The notes: generated by a model from the sequence alone, not told the origin. A stretch of DNA of 44,210 nucleotides from Candidatus Gerdarchaeota archaeon (GCA_016840905.1 JAEORM010000004.1:1-44210); one strand, 5' to 3'. Shown: positions 34,317 through 43,631, counted from the stretch's first letter. Numbers and translations are program-made.

Positions 34317-35339
34317 TCAATCTATTTTAATTAACTCATAATCACGAATACCTAAACCTAATTCTTGACCATACTCGAGAATATATTCACTAGCGGAATT
34401 ATTTTTATCAAAAGGATTAATCCCATTATTGTTTTGTTTAACAAGATCAATTGATGCTTGATCGACAGCAATTGGATCCTTTGAAAAGACAATACCAATA
34501 TCATCCATAAAAGGTGTCTGTTTAATACTCATACAATCACAAATCATTGTTATATTATTTATAACATTAATGTACCACCAATTATGACCTTTTGTTGCAG
34601 CTAATGCATATTCAGCTAGTTTTTCGAGAAATTCATTTTTTGATCTTACACCAAAAGGAACTTTTATTGCGCGTTCAGGACAAATAGCGATGCAATAAGC
34701 ACAACCAATACAAACATTATCATCGAACTTTGCATAGTCTTCTATTGTAATGGCATTAGCAATACAATTTTCAGCACAAGTACCACATGCATTGCATTTA
34801 TTTGGGTCAGCACTTGGAGTTATACCAGCATGCATATCCAATTTTCCTCCTCGAGAAGCTAAGCCCATACTTAGGTTTTTAAGCGCCCCACCAAAACCAG
34901 CTGCCATATGTCCTTTGAAGTGTGCGATAGAGATGAGATTTTTATATTGTTGTAAACCAGTACAAATTTTTGCTTTCTTGGTGTTTTTTGTATCAATGCT
35001 TATTTCGACATAATCTCGCCCTTCTTCACCATCAAGAATATCAATATCAAGAAAAGTAAAGCCATGTTCTCTTGCTAACTTTATATGCTCATCACGTCGA
35101 TGTCTCCTTCCAGGATAAAGACAACTACTCTCAACAAAAAGAGGTTCTTTGAAATAATTTGTAACATCAACTAAAAGCTGAGGATTTATATGAGTATCAT
35201 TATTATTAGCACCAAAATGAAGTTTTAAAGCAGTTTTAGAATCATCATTAATTTCTTTAGCTATCATCTCAAAGAATTTGTTCAAACCTGATTTCATATC
35301 GTCAATTTTATCATAGAAATAAACCTTTGATTTTACCAT
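34317..35339 (-). CDS. DUF362 domain protein with 2[4Fe-4S] ferredoxin module
   Basis: A 340-residue iron-sulfur protein. Around 'ALKLHFGANNNDTHINP' and 'AHFKGHMAAGFGGALKNLSMG' it matches the DUF362 family; inserted between these and the C-terminal part are two cluster motifs, 'CNACGTCAENC' and 'CIGCAYCIAICP'. The function of DUF362 ferredoxins is not established; they often occur in anaerobes. ATG with GGTG eight bases upstream. Confidence 0.88.
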   Translation of the reverse strand: MVKSKVYFYDKIDDMKSGLNKFFEMIAKEINDDSKTALKLHFGANNNDTHINPQLLVDVTNYFKEPLFVESSCLYPGRRHRRDEHIKLAREHGFTFLDIDILDGEEGRDYVEISIDTKNTKKAKICTGLQQYKNLISIAHFKGHMAAGFGGALKNLSMGLASRGGKLDMHAGITPSADPNKCNACGTCAENCIANAITIEDYAKFDDNVCIGCAYCIAICPERAIKVPFGVRSKNEFLEKLAEYALAATKGHNWWYINVINNITMICDCMSIKQTPFMDDIGIVFSKDPIAVDQASIDLVKQNNNGINPFDKNNSASEYILEYGQELGLGIRDYELIKID

Positions 35340-35422
35340 TGTTTACACCAAATTCCCTTTATTTTATGTGTTAAAATTAAAAAAGCCTATGGTTTAAATA
35401 TTAAAAATTAATAAAAAATTCG

Positions 35423-36397
35423 TCAATCAAACTTTGGCATTTCTTCTTTTGGAATTTGGTATTTATCAAAAATTAACTCATGAGCTTTTTTAGTAAAACT
35501 TTCAAGATTTATTGGTAAATCATACTCACCAAAATTTACATGTCCTGACTCATCAAAAGCACATAGGAAATGTGTAAATCCACCTAATTCTTTGAATAAG
35601 GTATTCCTCTCCAAAGAGACATAGTAGATTGGTTCTATAGAATCTTTCTCATATAACAGAATCATATAATCATAAACTATTTGACCAACCGCTTCAATTT
35701 GATCGATTACAATTGATTGAAATTTATCAAAATGATATTCTTTTTCTTTTTTTGCGGTTACAATTGCAGGAACATACCTATTCACACCAGAGGTCTTATA
35801 ATAATTAGAAAGAAGAAGAATACAAAGTGGATCATTCTCAAATCCTGCTTTGAAGACTTTGGCAGCTCCGCTAACATCTTGCTTATTTGCTAAAAGAAGC
35901 TGTCCGAGATTCAAAGATACTTTGGTATAATCTGGTTTAAATTCAAGTGCTTTCCGATAAGCTTCCTCTGCTAGGTCAATTTTTCCTTCTTGATGATAAA
36001 GTACACCAATATTGAGATAGACACCCACATCATAAGGATCAATTTTGAGAACTTCTTGATAAGCATCTATTGCTCCTTTAAAATTGAGTTGATAACGACA
36101 AACTAAGGCTAAATTGAACCAACCATCTTGTGAATAAGGATCCAATTCAATCAATTTTTTATAAATTTCTTCAGCTTCCTTAAAACGACTCATTAGACTT
36201 AAAGTAAAACCTAATTCAAACAGAATCCAGGTATCATTGGGATCAATCTCAAGAGCTTTCTGGTAAGCATCTGCTGCTCCATCATAATCTTTTTTTTCAC
36301 TCAAAACTTTCCCTAAGTTAGCCCATGCACCAATATTTTGAGGATCATTTTTAACTATCTCTCTATACTCTTCTTCTTCATCATCATCTAAGGTCAT
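35423..36397 (-). CDS. Tetratricopeptide-repeat protein
   Basis: A protein of about 324 residues. After an acidic start ('DDDEEEEY') there are five to six TPR units of 34 residues, for example 'AWANLGKVLSEKKDYDGAAD' and 'AYRKALEFKP', in residues about 15-185. The C-terminal 140 residues form a separate alpha/beta domain without recognised family. It is probably a protein-binding scaffold. ATG 36397 is preferred; GTG 36418 would add seven residues. Confidence 0.82.
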   Translation of the reverse strand: MTLDDDEEEEYREIVKNDPQNIGAWANLGKVLSEKKDYDGAADAYQKALEIDPNDTWILFELGFTLSLMSRFKEAEEIYKKLIELDPYSQDGWFNLALVCRYQLNFKGAIDAYQEVLKIDPYDVGVYLNIGVLYHQEGKIDLAEEAYRKALEFKPDYTKVSLNLGQLLLANKQDVSGAAKVFKAGFENDPLCILLLSNYYKTSGVNRYVPAIVTAKKEKEYHFDKFQSIVIDQIEAVGQIVYDYMILLYEKDSIEPIYYVSLERNTLFKELGGFTHFLCAFDESGHVNFGEYDLPINLESFTKKAHELIFDKYQIPKEEMPKFD

Positions 36398-36552
36398 TTT
36401 AATTCCAGCTATTCTCACTTCTAATAGTTAATAGTTTTATTAAACGATAAAAGAATTTCCTTTCAATAAGTAGAACGTTTTTTTACCTGTTTATAAAGTA
36501 GTAAAAAAATCTTATATTATTAGTTTAGCAAATCTTTACTTGGGTTAAAAAA

Positions 36553-37047
36553 ATGGCATCAGATGAAAAAGATGGTTTCTATGTACGAAATGGTATTCTT
36601 AAACAATTTGCCAGTACATGGAAAATGCTTAGAAAAGCAATTGAAAATGTACCAGAAGAATATTGGTATCGAACAGATAAAGATTGGACTTTTTCCTATA
36701 ATGTATATCATATTATTGAAACTCAGGAATTCTACATGAGAAATGATCCAGAAGGAATGGAATGGGGAAAACTTCTAAGAGGAGCTATAGATGATGAAAA
36801 AATCCCTAATGAGAAAAAATATCCTTCAAAAGAAGTATTGATTGAATATTCGGAAAAAATGGAAAAAGAAATCACAGAATTTTTGAATAAAATAACGTTG
36901 GAAGAGCTAATACAAAAAGATGGTTTCAAGTGGTTTGATTCAATACACGATAAATTACTTTATTTATTACGACACAATGCTCATCATTTAGGAGAACTTG
37001 GTCGAATGCTTCGTGAATGGGATTGTGAGCGTATGAGATGGCAATAG
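36553..37047 (+). CDS. DinB-like four-helix-bundle protein
   Basis: A 164-residue protein of the DinB/YfiT superfamily, metal-binding four-helix bundles with thiol S-transferase or hydrolase members. The three metal-ligand histidines can be placed in 'YHIIE' and 'HNAHHLGELGRMLREW'. The substrate is unknown. It is divergent from the TPR gene and followed by the GH20 gene after a T-rich spacer. Confidence 0.8.
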   Translation: MASDEKDGFYVRNGILKQFASTWKMLRKAIENVPEEYWYRTDKDWTFSYNVYHIIETQEFYMRNDPEGMEWGKLLRGAIDDEKIPNEKKYPSKEVLIEYSEKMEKEITEFLNKITLEELIQKDGFKWFDSIHDKLLYLLRHNAHHLGELGRMLREWDCERMRWQ

Positions 37048-37123
37048 CTTTCTCAGTAACACCACCAATTTTTTTTCTGTAAATACACGAAATCTTTTTG
37101 ACTGTTAATGTTTTTTGCAAGGT

Positions 37124-38662
37124 ATGAAAAATTTCAACGGAAAAATCCTGCCTTTAATACCAAAACCTATCGTAGTAAATGTTATGCCTTGCAACTTTCA
37201 ATTTACTAAAGATATTAAGATATACGTTATAAAAGAATTAGAAAATATTGGAAAACAACTACAAACCTATCTATCTTCAAAATTAGGATGGCAAATTCCT
37301 CTTGTTAAGGAAAAAGTAGGAAAAAAAATAATTGTTCTCGAATATAATGATGACATCTCCCTACCAAAAGATGGGTATCACATCAGAGCTGATGATGAAA
37401 GTATATACATATCTGGAGTTCATTCTCAAGGAATTTTTTACGGGATTCAAACTTTAAAACAATTACTTATTCCAAATGATGAAAATAATAATTCAAAAGA
37501 GAATATATGTGAAATGCCTTGTGTTTTAATCAGAGATTATCCTCGATTTAAATGGCGTGGTTTCATGCTTGATGAAGCAAGACATTTTATGGGGAAAGAT
37601 GAGGTGAAAAGAATCATTGATTTAATGGCTTTTCATAAATTGAATATCTTACACTGGCACCTTGTTGATGATCAAGGTTGGCGTATTGAAATTAAGAAAT
37701 ATCCGAAATTAGTTGAAATTGGTTCAAAGAGGAAATTAATTCCTAAAAGAGGAGAACAACCATTTAATGGAGATCAAACTGTTTATGGTGGTCATTATTC
37801 ACAAGAAGAAATTAAAGAAATAATAAATTATGCGCAAGAGAGATTTATTGAAATAATACCTGAAATTGAAATGCCAGGACATTGTTTAGCAGCTTTAAGC
37901 TCTTATCCTGAATTAAGTTGTACTGGTGGACCTTTTGAGGTGCCAACAAGGTGGGGTATTTTCAAAGATGTCTATTGTCCTGGAAAAGAACAAGTTTATG
38001 ATTTTCTTAAAGATATTTTAAATGAAATTATTGCTTTATTCCCTTCAAAAATAATTCATATTGGTGGAGATGAAGTAATAAAAACTAGATGGAAGAAATG
38101 TTCTGATTGTAAAGAGAAATTAAGCAAGGAAAATTTAACCAGTGTTAAGGATCTTCAAGTTTATCTAACCAATTATTTTGCTCAGTATCTCGAAAGTAAG
38201 GATCGATATTTGATGGGTTGGAATCAAATACTTGATGAGAATTTAACAGAGAAAGCAATAAGTCAATATTGGTTTGGTAAAAAGAAAATTTTATTGTATT
38301 ATTTACGAAAAGGCAGAAAAACTGTCATGACCAATTATTTGCAAACCTATTTAGACCACCCCTATAAAATCATTTCAGTAAAGAAAGCATATGAATTTGA
38401 ACCCATACCAAACAAATTAGAAAATCAATTCCATTCTAATATACTTGGTCTTGAAGCACCTTTATGGTCTGAAAGAGTTGCTTCAGTTGAAAGATTAAAT
38501 TATCAAGTTTTTCCAAGATTAATTGCTTATGCAGAAACTGCTTGGACACAAAAAGCACAGAAAAATTTCAAGTCTTTCATTGCTCGACTTGTTAATTTTA
38601 TGAAGCAATTAGAGGAGGATTTTGGTGTAAAGAATAGTTTAGCAAATAATGATTATGATTAA
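37124..38662 (+). CDS. Beta-N-acetylhexosaminidase, GH20 family
   Basis: A glycoside hydrolase of about 512 residues that removes terminal N-acetylhexosamines by substrate-assisted catalysis. It has the N-terminal GH20b alpha/beta domain (about 10-135) and the TIM barrel with 'WRGFMLDEARHF', 'WHLVDDQGWRIE', 'EMPGH' and the catalytic Asp-Glu pair in 'HIGGDE' (about D316-E317). No signal peptide is seen, so it probably works in the cytoplasm on imported or recycled amino sugars. ATG 37124 is chosen; a TTG at 37115 would add three residues. GH20 enzymes are uncommon in archaea, so acquisition from bacteria is plausible. Confidence 0.92.
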   Translation: MKNFNGKILPLIPKPIVVNVMPCNFQFTKDIKIYVIKELENIGKQLQTYLSSKLGWQIPLVKEKVGKKIIVLEYNDDISLPKDGYHIRADDESIYISGVHSQGIFYGIQTLKQLLIPNDENNNSKENICEMPCVLIRDYPRFKWRGFMLDEARHFMGKDEVKRIIDLMAFHKLNILHWHLVDDQGWRIEIKKYPKLVEIGSKRKLIPKRGEQPFNGDQTVYGGHYSQEEIKEIINYAQERFIEIIPEIEMPGHCLAALSSYPELSCTGGPFEVPTRWGIFKDVYCPGKEQVYDFLKDILNEIIALFPSKIIHIGGDEVIKTRWKKCSDCKEKLSKENLTSVKDLQVYLTNYFAQYLESKDRYLMGWNQILDENLTEKAISQYWFGKKKILLYYLRKGRKTVMTNYLQTYLDHPYKIISVKKAYEFEPIPNKLENQFHSNILGLEAPLWSERVASVERLNYQVFPRLIAYAETAWTQKAQKNFKSFIARLVNFMKQLEEDFGVKNSLANNDYD

Positions 38663-38763
38663 TAATTATTTAAATGAATAAAATAGTTTCAGTTATCTCT
38701 TGTAGGACATACTTAATACTAAAAAATCAATTACTCGGCTAATACCCGAGGTTCGAAAAAATA

Positions 38764-39516
38764 ATGAATGTAAGCAGAAAGCAAAAAGTTGAGACTGAGG
38801 TTTTTTGTTTAGCTACAAATACTGATTGGCTAAATGAACAACTTTTCTATCGTAAACCATTACCAAAAAAAACTACTGCTCCAATTATTGAGCATTTCTT
38901 TTCAAGACAAATTCAAAAAGGGAATAATATAGGTCAATTTTCTCTAACCACTAATGATTACTCTGAAGGAAGTATTTTATTTACAGGTGAAAAACTTCAT
39001 ACAAAATTAGCTATTGGAAATATACTTGGTTTAGAAATTTGTAGATTATTGATTCTCTTAGCTAGTGATAATCAACATACTACTAATGCATTAGAATTAG
39101 CTGATAAATGGTTAGCTAATACTTGTTTTTCAGAATTTTGTTCTACTGGTGAATGTCGTCATTCTACCATAGCATTTATGAGATTTCTTAACACCTTGAA
39201 AAACCATAACTATGAAGCTATTCTCATAAATTTTATAGAACTTTTAGCACAACATCGAAATAAGAAGTATGGTTGGGATGGGTTTCCATTTTATTACACA
39301 ATATTGGTTTTATCTGAAATAGATTTACCTGAAGCAAGAAATGAGTTATTATTTACCTTATCCGGATGTGAAAGAATCCCTGAGAAAATAGAAAATGTAA
39401 ATATCTATACTCAAAGACAGATAGATATTCTACACAAAGTTTTTTCTGTATGTCAATATAATATAGCTCAATTTACTACAACTTCTTCATTACCAATTCA
39501 GCAAATGTCCGACTAG
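38764..39516 (+). CDS. Unrecognised helical protein, 250 aa
   Basis: A 250-residue protein predicted to be mostly helical. No firm family; paired helices and segments such as 'GECRHSTIAFMRFL' and 'KKYGWDGFPFYYTILVLSEI' faintly recall alpha/alpha toroid proteins, but no QW motif is present. Several Cys and His in the middle (around C120, C125, C129, H132) could bind metal. The leader carries a small hairpin (38734-38750). The 3' end overlaps the convergent oxidoreductase gene by 41 bases. Confidence 0.6.
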   Translation: MNVSRKQKVETEVFCLATNTDWLNEQLFYRKPLPKKTTAPIIEHFFSRQIQKGNNIGQFSLTTNDYSEGSILFTGEKLHTKLAIGNILGLEICRLLILLASDNQHTTNALELADKWLANTCFSEFCSTGECRHSTIAFMRFLNTLKNHNYEAILINFIELLAQHRNKKYGWDGFPFYYTILVLSEIDLPEARNELLFTLSGCERIPEKIENVNIYTQRQIDILHKVFSVCQYNIAQFTTTSSLPIQQMSD

Positions 39517-40450
39517 CTTTGATAATACTTTCATCATATCCTGGAAACATTATTTGAAAATAATCAAACCCAAGTGCTATTAGATAATTAAATCGTTCAA
39601 TAAGATCTTCAGGTGTGCCCACCCATGAACCTGGAGCATCTTGCCTTACCCTTTCTTTTATTTGGTCCAAAGGTCTGTTATACCGCTCAGCTGTTTCTTT
39701 TAGATAAGTATCTATTTCCTCTTGTGATTCTGAAACAAATATTGGTATCCCTACAGCAAATAAACTCTTTCCTATTTCAGTATAATCTCTACCAACAACT
39801 TTGCAATGAGCTTTTAATATTTCAAGCGAACGTTCAAGGTTTGGTCTTATAAAGAAATTACAATAGTCAGCATATTTTGCTACCATCCTAAGAAGTATCT
39901 TTTCACCCATACCACCTATCATAATTGGGGGATGTGGTTTTTGCACGGGTTTTGGTGCTGAAACTGCATCTTCTAATTGATAATATTTACCGGTAAATGT
40001 TACTCGCTTTTCTGTCCAGAGTTTTTTAATAATAACAATTGCTTCTTCCATCTGATAAAGACGTTCTGATGTTGGTGGAAAGGGTATTCCATATGCGTTA
40101 TATTCAATTTCCTTCCATCCTGCACCAAAACCAAAGAATAATCGACCATTAGAAATCATATCAACTGTAGCTGCTATTTTAGCTAAAACTGCAGGATATC
40201 GATAAGAATTACATGTTACAAGTGTTCCTAATCTAATTTTCTTAGTCACTGCAGCTAGAGCAGATAGCAAACTCCAAGCATCCATACAATTCCTCTCTTC
40301 AGAATTTTTATCTAAAAAGAAATGATCACTACTCCAAATTGAATCGTAACCTAGTTTCTCTCCTTCTAAAGCAATTTTCTCTACAGTCTTATAATCAAAA
40401 CCTAGTTGTGGTTCAATCTGAATACCAAATTTATTTTTCAAGTGATTCAT
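39476..40450 (-). CDS. LLM-class (luciferase-fold), probably F420-dependent oxidoreductase
   Basis: A 324-residue TIM-barrel oxidoreductase of the luciferase-like monooxygenase class. Recognisable are 'GYDSIWSSDHFF', 'RLGTLVTCNSYRYPAVLAK', 'NGRLFFGFGAGWKEIEYNAYG' (as separate parts), 'YYQLEDAVSAPKPVQKPHPP' and 'GTPEDLIERFNYLIALGFDYF'. Archaeal members generally use F420 rather than FMN. The substrate is unknown. ATG at 40450. No neighbour suggests a pathway. Confidence 0.88.
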   Translation of the reverse strand: MNHLKNKFGIQIEPQLGFDYKTVEKIALEGEKLGYDSIWSSDHFFLDKNSEERNCMDAWSLLSALAAVTKKIRLGTLVTCNSYRYPAVLAKIAATVDMISNGRLFFGFGAGWKEIEYNAYGIPFPPTSERLYQMEEAIVIIKKLWTEKRVTFTGKYYQLEDAVSAPKPVQKPHPPIMIGGMGEKILLRMVAKYADYCNFFIRPNLERSLEILKAHCKVVGRDYTEIGKSLFAVGIPIFVSESQEEIDTYLKETAERYNRPLDQIKERVRQDAPGSWVGTPEDLIERFNYLIALGFDYFQIMFPGYDESIIKASRTFAELVMKKL

Positions 40451-40626
40451 CTCAAGATCTAATTATAATATTAAAGCTAAATGGAAAAATAAATACTTCC
40501 TATAATCATAGAAGAAAGATTAGCACAGAAAAATTTACCACATTTTTCATTTTTTATTTGTAACGCTTATTATAGGTATTTGACCATTTAATATTTGAAC
40601 AAAAGAATGGAGAAAACAAAATCAAA

Positions 40627-41097
40627 TTGAAAGGAAATTCTACTATCTACTGCCCTTATTGTGGTATAACACTTGAAGGGGAGTCAAGATTCTGTCATAA
40701 TTGTGGTGCTAATTTAGAAACAGATATAAAAATAGATACAACACCAGCAGTAAGAATTATTTCTGAAAGACCATTATCCGAATTTCCAAATATAGACACG
40801 AGACCATTACAACAATCATATCCAATAGTATCAACTGGTTTACCTCAAATGAGGAATACTACAGAACAAATAGATTCAAATAATAATTTGCAAAGAAAAC
40901 AACAAAATGAAGGACTCGGAGTCGTTTCATTAATATTTGCCATATTAGCACTAATTGGTATAATACCTTATATAGGTAGCATCATTGCGATTATCCTTGG
41001 TGGCAAAAAAGCTGGTTTCACTGGAATAATTGGAAGAGTACTTGGTGTAATCTCACTTATCTTCTATGCAATTTTTGCTCTCTTGATGTTCCTTTAA
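40627..41097 (+). CDS. Zinc-ribbon membrane protein with DUF4190-like helices
   Basis: A 156-residue protein with an N-terminal zinc ribbon ('CPYCG' and 'CHNCG', 13 residues apart), a low-complexity linker (about 30-95) and two C-terminal membrane helices ('GVVSLIFAILALIGIIPYIG' and 'VLGVISLIFYAIFALLMF'), the latter resembling DUF4190. The start is TTG at 40627 since the upstream ATG at 40611 is out of frame. Similar in plan, though reversed, to the protein at 15456. Role unknown. It ends at a strong terminator. Confidence 0.7.
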   Translation: MKGNSTIYCPYCGITLEGESRFCHNCGANLETDIKIDTTPAVRIISERPLSEFPNIDTRPLQQSYPIVSTGLPQMRNTTEQIDSNNNLQRKQQNEGLGVVSLIFAILALIGIIPYIGSIIAIILGGKKAGFTGIIGRVLGVISLIFYAIFALLMFL

Positions 41098-41109
41098 AAC
41101 TAGTAAAAA

Positions 41110-41156
41110 ATATCTCGAGGTAGAATCAAAGATTCTCCTCAAAGATATGCTTTTTT
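41110..41156. terminator. Long hairpin terminator between convergent genes
   Basis: ATATCT/AGATAT (41110-41115 with 41143-41148), GAGG/CCTC (41117-41120 with 41137-41140) and AGAATC/GATTCT (41122-41127 with 41131-41136) stack around an AAA loop, followed by six T on the plus strand (41151-41156) and preceded by six A (the same on the minus strand). It should stop transcription from both sides. Confidence 0.8.
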
Positions 41157-41169
41157 ATGTTATTAACAA

Positions 41170-42153
41170 TCACTTTACATATTTTTCTGGAAGATGTATT
41201 GCAAACAAACATCGTGGATTATTGTCAAGAATTGTTTCCACAACTTCAACTTCAATTGGTTGATCCAGAATTACTTCCCATTGATTTTTGTAGTAACCTG
41301 CACTACATTTACAGAATGTTGAAGGGACTTTCACTTCGCCTGTTTTCAAAGCTTCACGAACCCATCCACAGTGACAATAATAATATTGTTTCATTTTTTC
41401 ATCTGTTTCATGTAGGAATTTCTTTGTCATGTAAGGAATTTTTTCTGCATAAACTATATTACCTTTTCTTACTCCCCCTTCAATCTGAGGATTGTTTCGA
41501 ACATGATCTATTACCTCATTGTCAACTTCTTGTGTGTAAAATAGTGTTTGTTCGTCTCTGTGTTTTTCCAATGTTTTGATAAAATTCTCATGCCTTTCTT
41601 TGAGGTATAAATCAACATCCTCTGTTTTAAGGAATATCTCTCTTTGACCTTTGTAATTTTCTTTTGGAATGCCGTGGAGATTATTTGTTAGTATTTTATG
41701 ACAATTTCTTTCATCAACATTTTCCACCAAACGCTCTATAACTTGCTTAGTTATAATTGGTTTATTTTCTGAAATTGTTCCCAAAGGAGGAAATGAAATC
41801 CCCTTAAGAATTCCTTTGCTTTTTTCTTCACCAACAATAAGTTGCAATTCTCTCTTTAGATTTTCTAAAACATCACTACCATCAAGCAATTCATACAAGG
41901 TAATTAGCATTTCGTCATTACCTGAAAAATAGGTATATCTTATCAAACCAAAGAAAGTATTCTTCTTGTTCCTATCAGTATCTATTAAAAATTCAGCATA
42001 CTGTTTTACATCAGAAGTATTTGCAGAATCAATATCTCTTTCAACATCTTTCAAGAAATCATTGAAATCTTGAGCTATTTTAGTAGCTTCTGCAATTATC
42101 TCTTCACTAAAATTCTTTTCTTTACCAAATTGTTTGAATCCTTCAATATTCAT
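41170..42153 (-). CDS. CxC-motif protein of unknown function, 327 aa
   Basis: A 327-residue soluble protein. The N-terminal third (about 1-95) is helical and a little like SAM-like/integrase N-terminal bundles (weak). The C-terminal part has two paired cysteine motifs, C260-H-C262 and C281-K-C283, in 'YYCHCGWVREAL' and 'STFCKCSAGYYKNQWE', followed by a beta-rich end. The spacing suits one metal site or two redox pairs. I know similar cysteine patterns from uncharacterised bacterial and archaeal proteins but cannot name a function. ATG start at 42153. Divergent from the radical SAM gene. Confidence 0.6.
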   Translation of the reverse strand: MNIEGFKQFGKEKNFSEEIIAEATKIAQDFNDFLKDVERDIDSANTSDVKQYAEFLIDTDRNKKNTFFGLIRYTYFSGNDEMLITLYELLDGSDVLENLKRELQLIVGEEKSKGILKGISFPPLGTISENKPIITKQVIERLVENVDERNCHKILTNNLHGIPKENYKGQREIFLKTEDVDLYLKERHENFIKTLEKHRDEQTLFYTQEVDNEVIDHVRNNPQIEGGVRKGNIVYAEKIPYMTKKFLHETDEKMKQYYYCHCGWVREALKTGEVKVPSTFCKCSAGYYKNQWEVILDQPIEVEVVETILDNNPRCLFAIHLPEKYVK

Positions 42154-42235
42154 TAGCTAACTTTCCCAATAATTTCTTTTTATACTAAAAATAGTTGATT
42201 TTGTTCGTAAAGAAAACCTTTGTCTTTAATCTTGG

Positions 42236-42250
42236 AAAAATGTATAAAAC
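42236..42250 (+). promoter_or_regulatory. Candidate BRE/TATA promoter of the radical SAM gene
   Basis: GAAAAATG followed by TATAAAAC (42243-42250) fits an archaeal BRE plus TATA box. A start about 25 bases on would give a leader of only about 10-15 bases before the ATG at 42286 and would exclude the further upstream in-frame start at 42220. Confidence 0.5.
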
Positions 42251-42285
42251 TATTAATCAGAGATTGTATTTATATTTGTAATATA

Positions 42286-43542
42286 ATGAAGATCCAAACA
42301 AAACAAGCCAAAACACTTATTCGGCAAGGTGGTCCATCTATTTTTTCTTGGTCTGAAATTTATTTGAATCCCTATCAAGGATGTTACCATAATTGTGTTT
42401 ATTGTGATGGAAAAAGTGAACACTATCATATGCATGAACAATTTGGTGACGAAATATATGTAAAAGAAAATGCTCCTCAACTATTCAAGAAATTTCTAAA
42501 AAACAAAGGATTTCAATCAGTTCATAGCAATGAACAATCAGCCATCGATCAATTTTTCCCTACATTAAAAGCTATACCAGAAACAAAAAGAGTAGCTAAA
42601 TCGATCATTACTATCGGTGGTGGAGTATGTGATGTTTATCAACAGCCTGAAAAAGAAGTTGGGATGACAAGAGAGTTACTTGAGATAGTGTATGATTATC
42701 AATTCCCTCTTTGGATTTTAACGAAAAATAACCTTGTTTTACGAGACATTGATTTGATTAAAAAAATAAATGAAGAAAGCTATGCATGTGTGAATTTTAC
42801 CATCACTTTAAATGATGAGAATGCGCAGAAAATCTTTGAACCTCGAGCCAGTTCTACCTTTGAGCGTTTTGAAGCTATTCGCACTCTTCGAAAAGCAGGT
42901 ATTCATTGTGGGGTGTTTTGTTATCCGGCTCTGCCTTTTATTGGTGATACTGATGAAAATATTGAATCAATTTATAAGAGAGCTAAAGAAGTTGGTGCTG
43001 AGTTTATTTATTGTGATAGTCTTACATTAAAACCAGGCAGAAGTAAGAATGAATTTATGGGGATTTTACAACAGTATTATCCGAAAATTTACCCAAAATA
43101 TGAAATCCTTTATGGTAATAATAATAAATATGGCATCTATGATATTGAGGAATTTAAGAAATTCAATCTTGTAAGACCAATCCATCGGGGGTTCAAATTT
43201 GGGTATGAATTGGGATTAGATTATACTGCAAAAAGATATGCCCCTAAAGGGAGAATAAAAACGAATCTTTTGTTATCTGAATTATTTAGACGAATTGCTT
43301 ATCTTCAAAGTGAAATCTTGTATTTACCAAGATATGAGATCATTCCTTTCAGCAATGCAGCACGTTTGGTCGAAGAGTCAAACAGAGACTTTGGTTTATT
43401 ATCTGAAGAGGATTTTACAACTATACCAACACCAAATCAAATTAAAGAAATAATAGAGGAGTTTATCCAAAAAGGTGAAAGTTCATTTCTAAAGGAATTA
43501 GAAAGAAAAGCTTATGAAATAATCATAGAAAGATACTATTAA
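42286..43542 (+). CDS. SPL-like radical SAM protein
   Basis: A radical SAM enzyme of about 418 residues. The cluster motif C-x3-C-x2-C is in 'NPYQGCYHNCVYCDG', the form typical of the spore-photoproduct-lyase-like/Rv2578c group. 'ITIGGGVCDVYQQPEKE' and 'LWILTKNNLVLRDIDLI' further match that group's TIM-barrel. Proteins of this type may repair DNA photoproducts or modify other targets; no member of this branch is firmly assigned by what is visible. The ATG at 42286 is chosen over the longer frame because of the promoter position. Confidence 0.85.
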   Translation: MKIQTKQAKTLIRQGGPSIFSWSEIYLNPYQGCYHNCVYCDGKSEHYHMHEQFGDEIYVKENAPQLFKKFLKNKGFQSVHSNEQSAIDQFFPTLKAIPETKRVAKSIITIGGGVCDVYQQPEKEVGMTRELLEIVYDYQFPLWILTKNNLVLRDIDLIKKINEESYACVNFTITLNDENAQKIFEPRASSTFERFEAIRTLRKAGIHCGVFCYPALPFIGDTDENIESIYKRAKEVGAEFIYCDSLTLKPGRSKNEFMGILQQYYPKIYPKYEILYGNNNKYGIYDIEEFKKFNLVRPIHRGFKFGYELGLDYTAKRYAPKGRIKTNLLLSELFRRIAYLQSEILYLPRYEIIPFSNAARLVEESNRDFGLLSEEDFTTIPTPNQIKEIIEEFIQKGESSFLKELERKAYEIIIERYY

Positions 43543-43631
43543 ACCCTAATTTTAACTATAAACTTTAAAAAGAATAAAATGCTTAATGACAAAAATATTC
43601 CAACAATAATAACTATTACAAGGAGATAGTT

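Noticed and set aside
38734..38764. tRNA fragment, because of a 5-bp stem with 7-base loop followed by GTTCGA
   Set aside because: No T-stem, D-arm or acceptor partner is present.
41157..41579. Plus-strand frame of 140 codons antisense to the CxC protein
   Set aside because: Hydrophobic His/Leu/Phe-rich shadow of a gene with consistent coding character on the minus strand.
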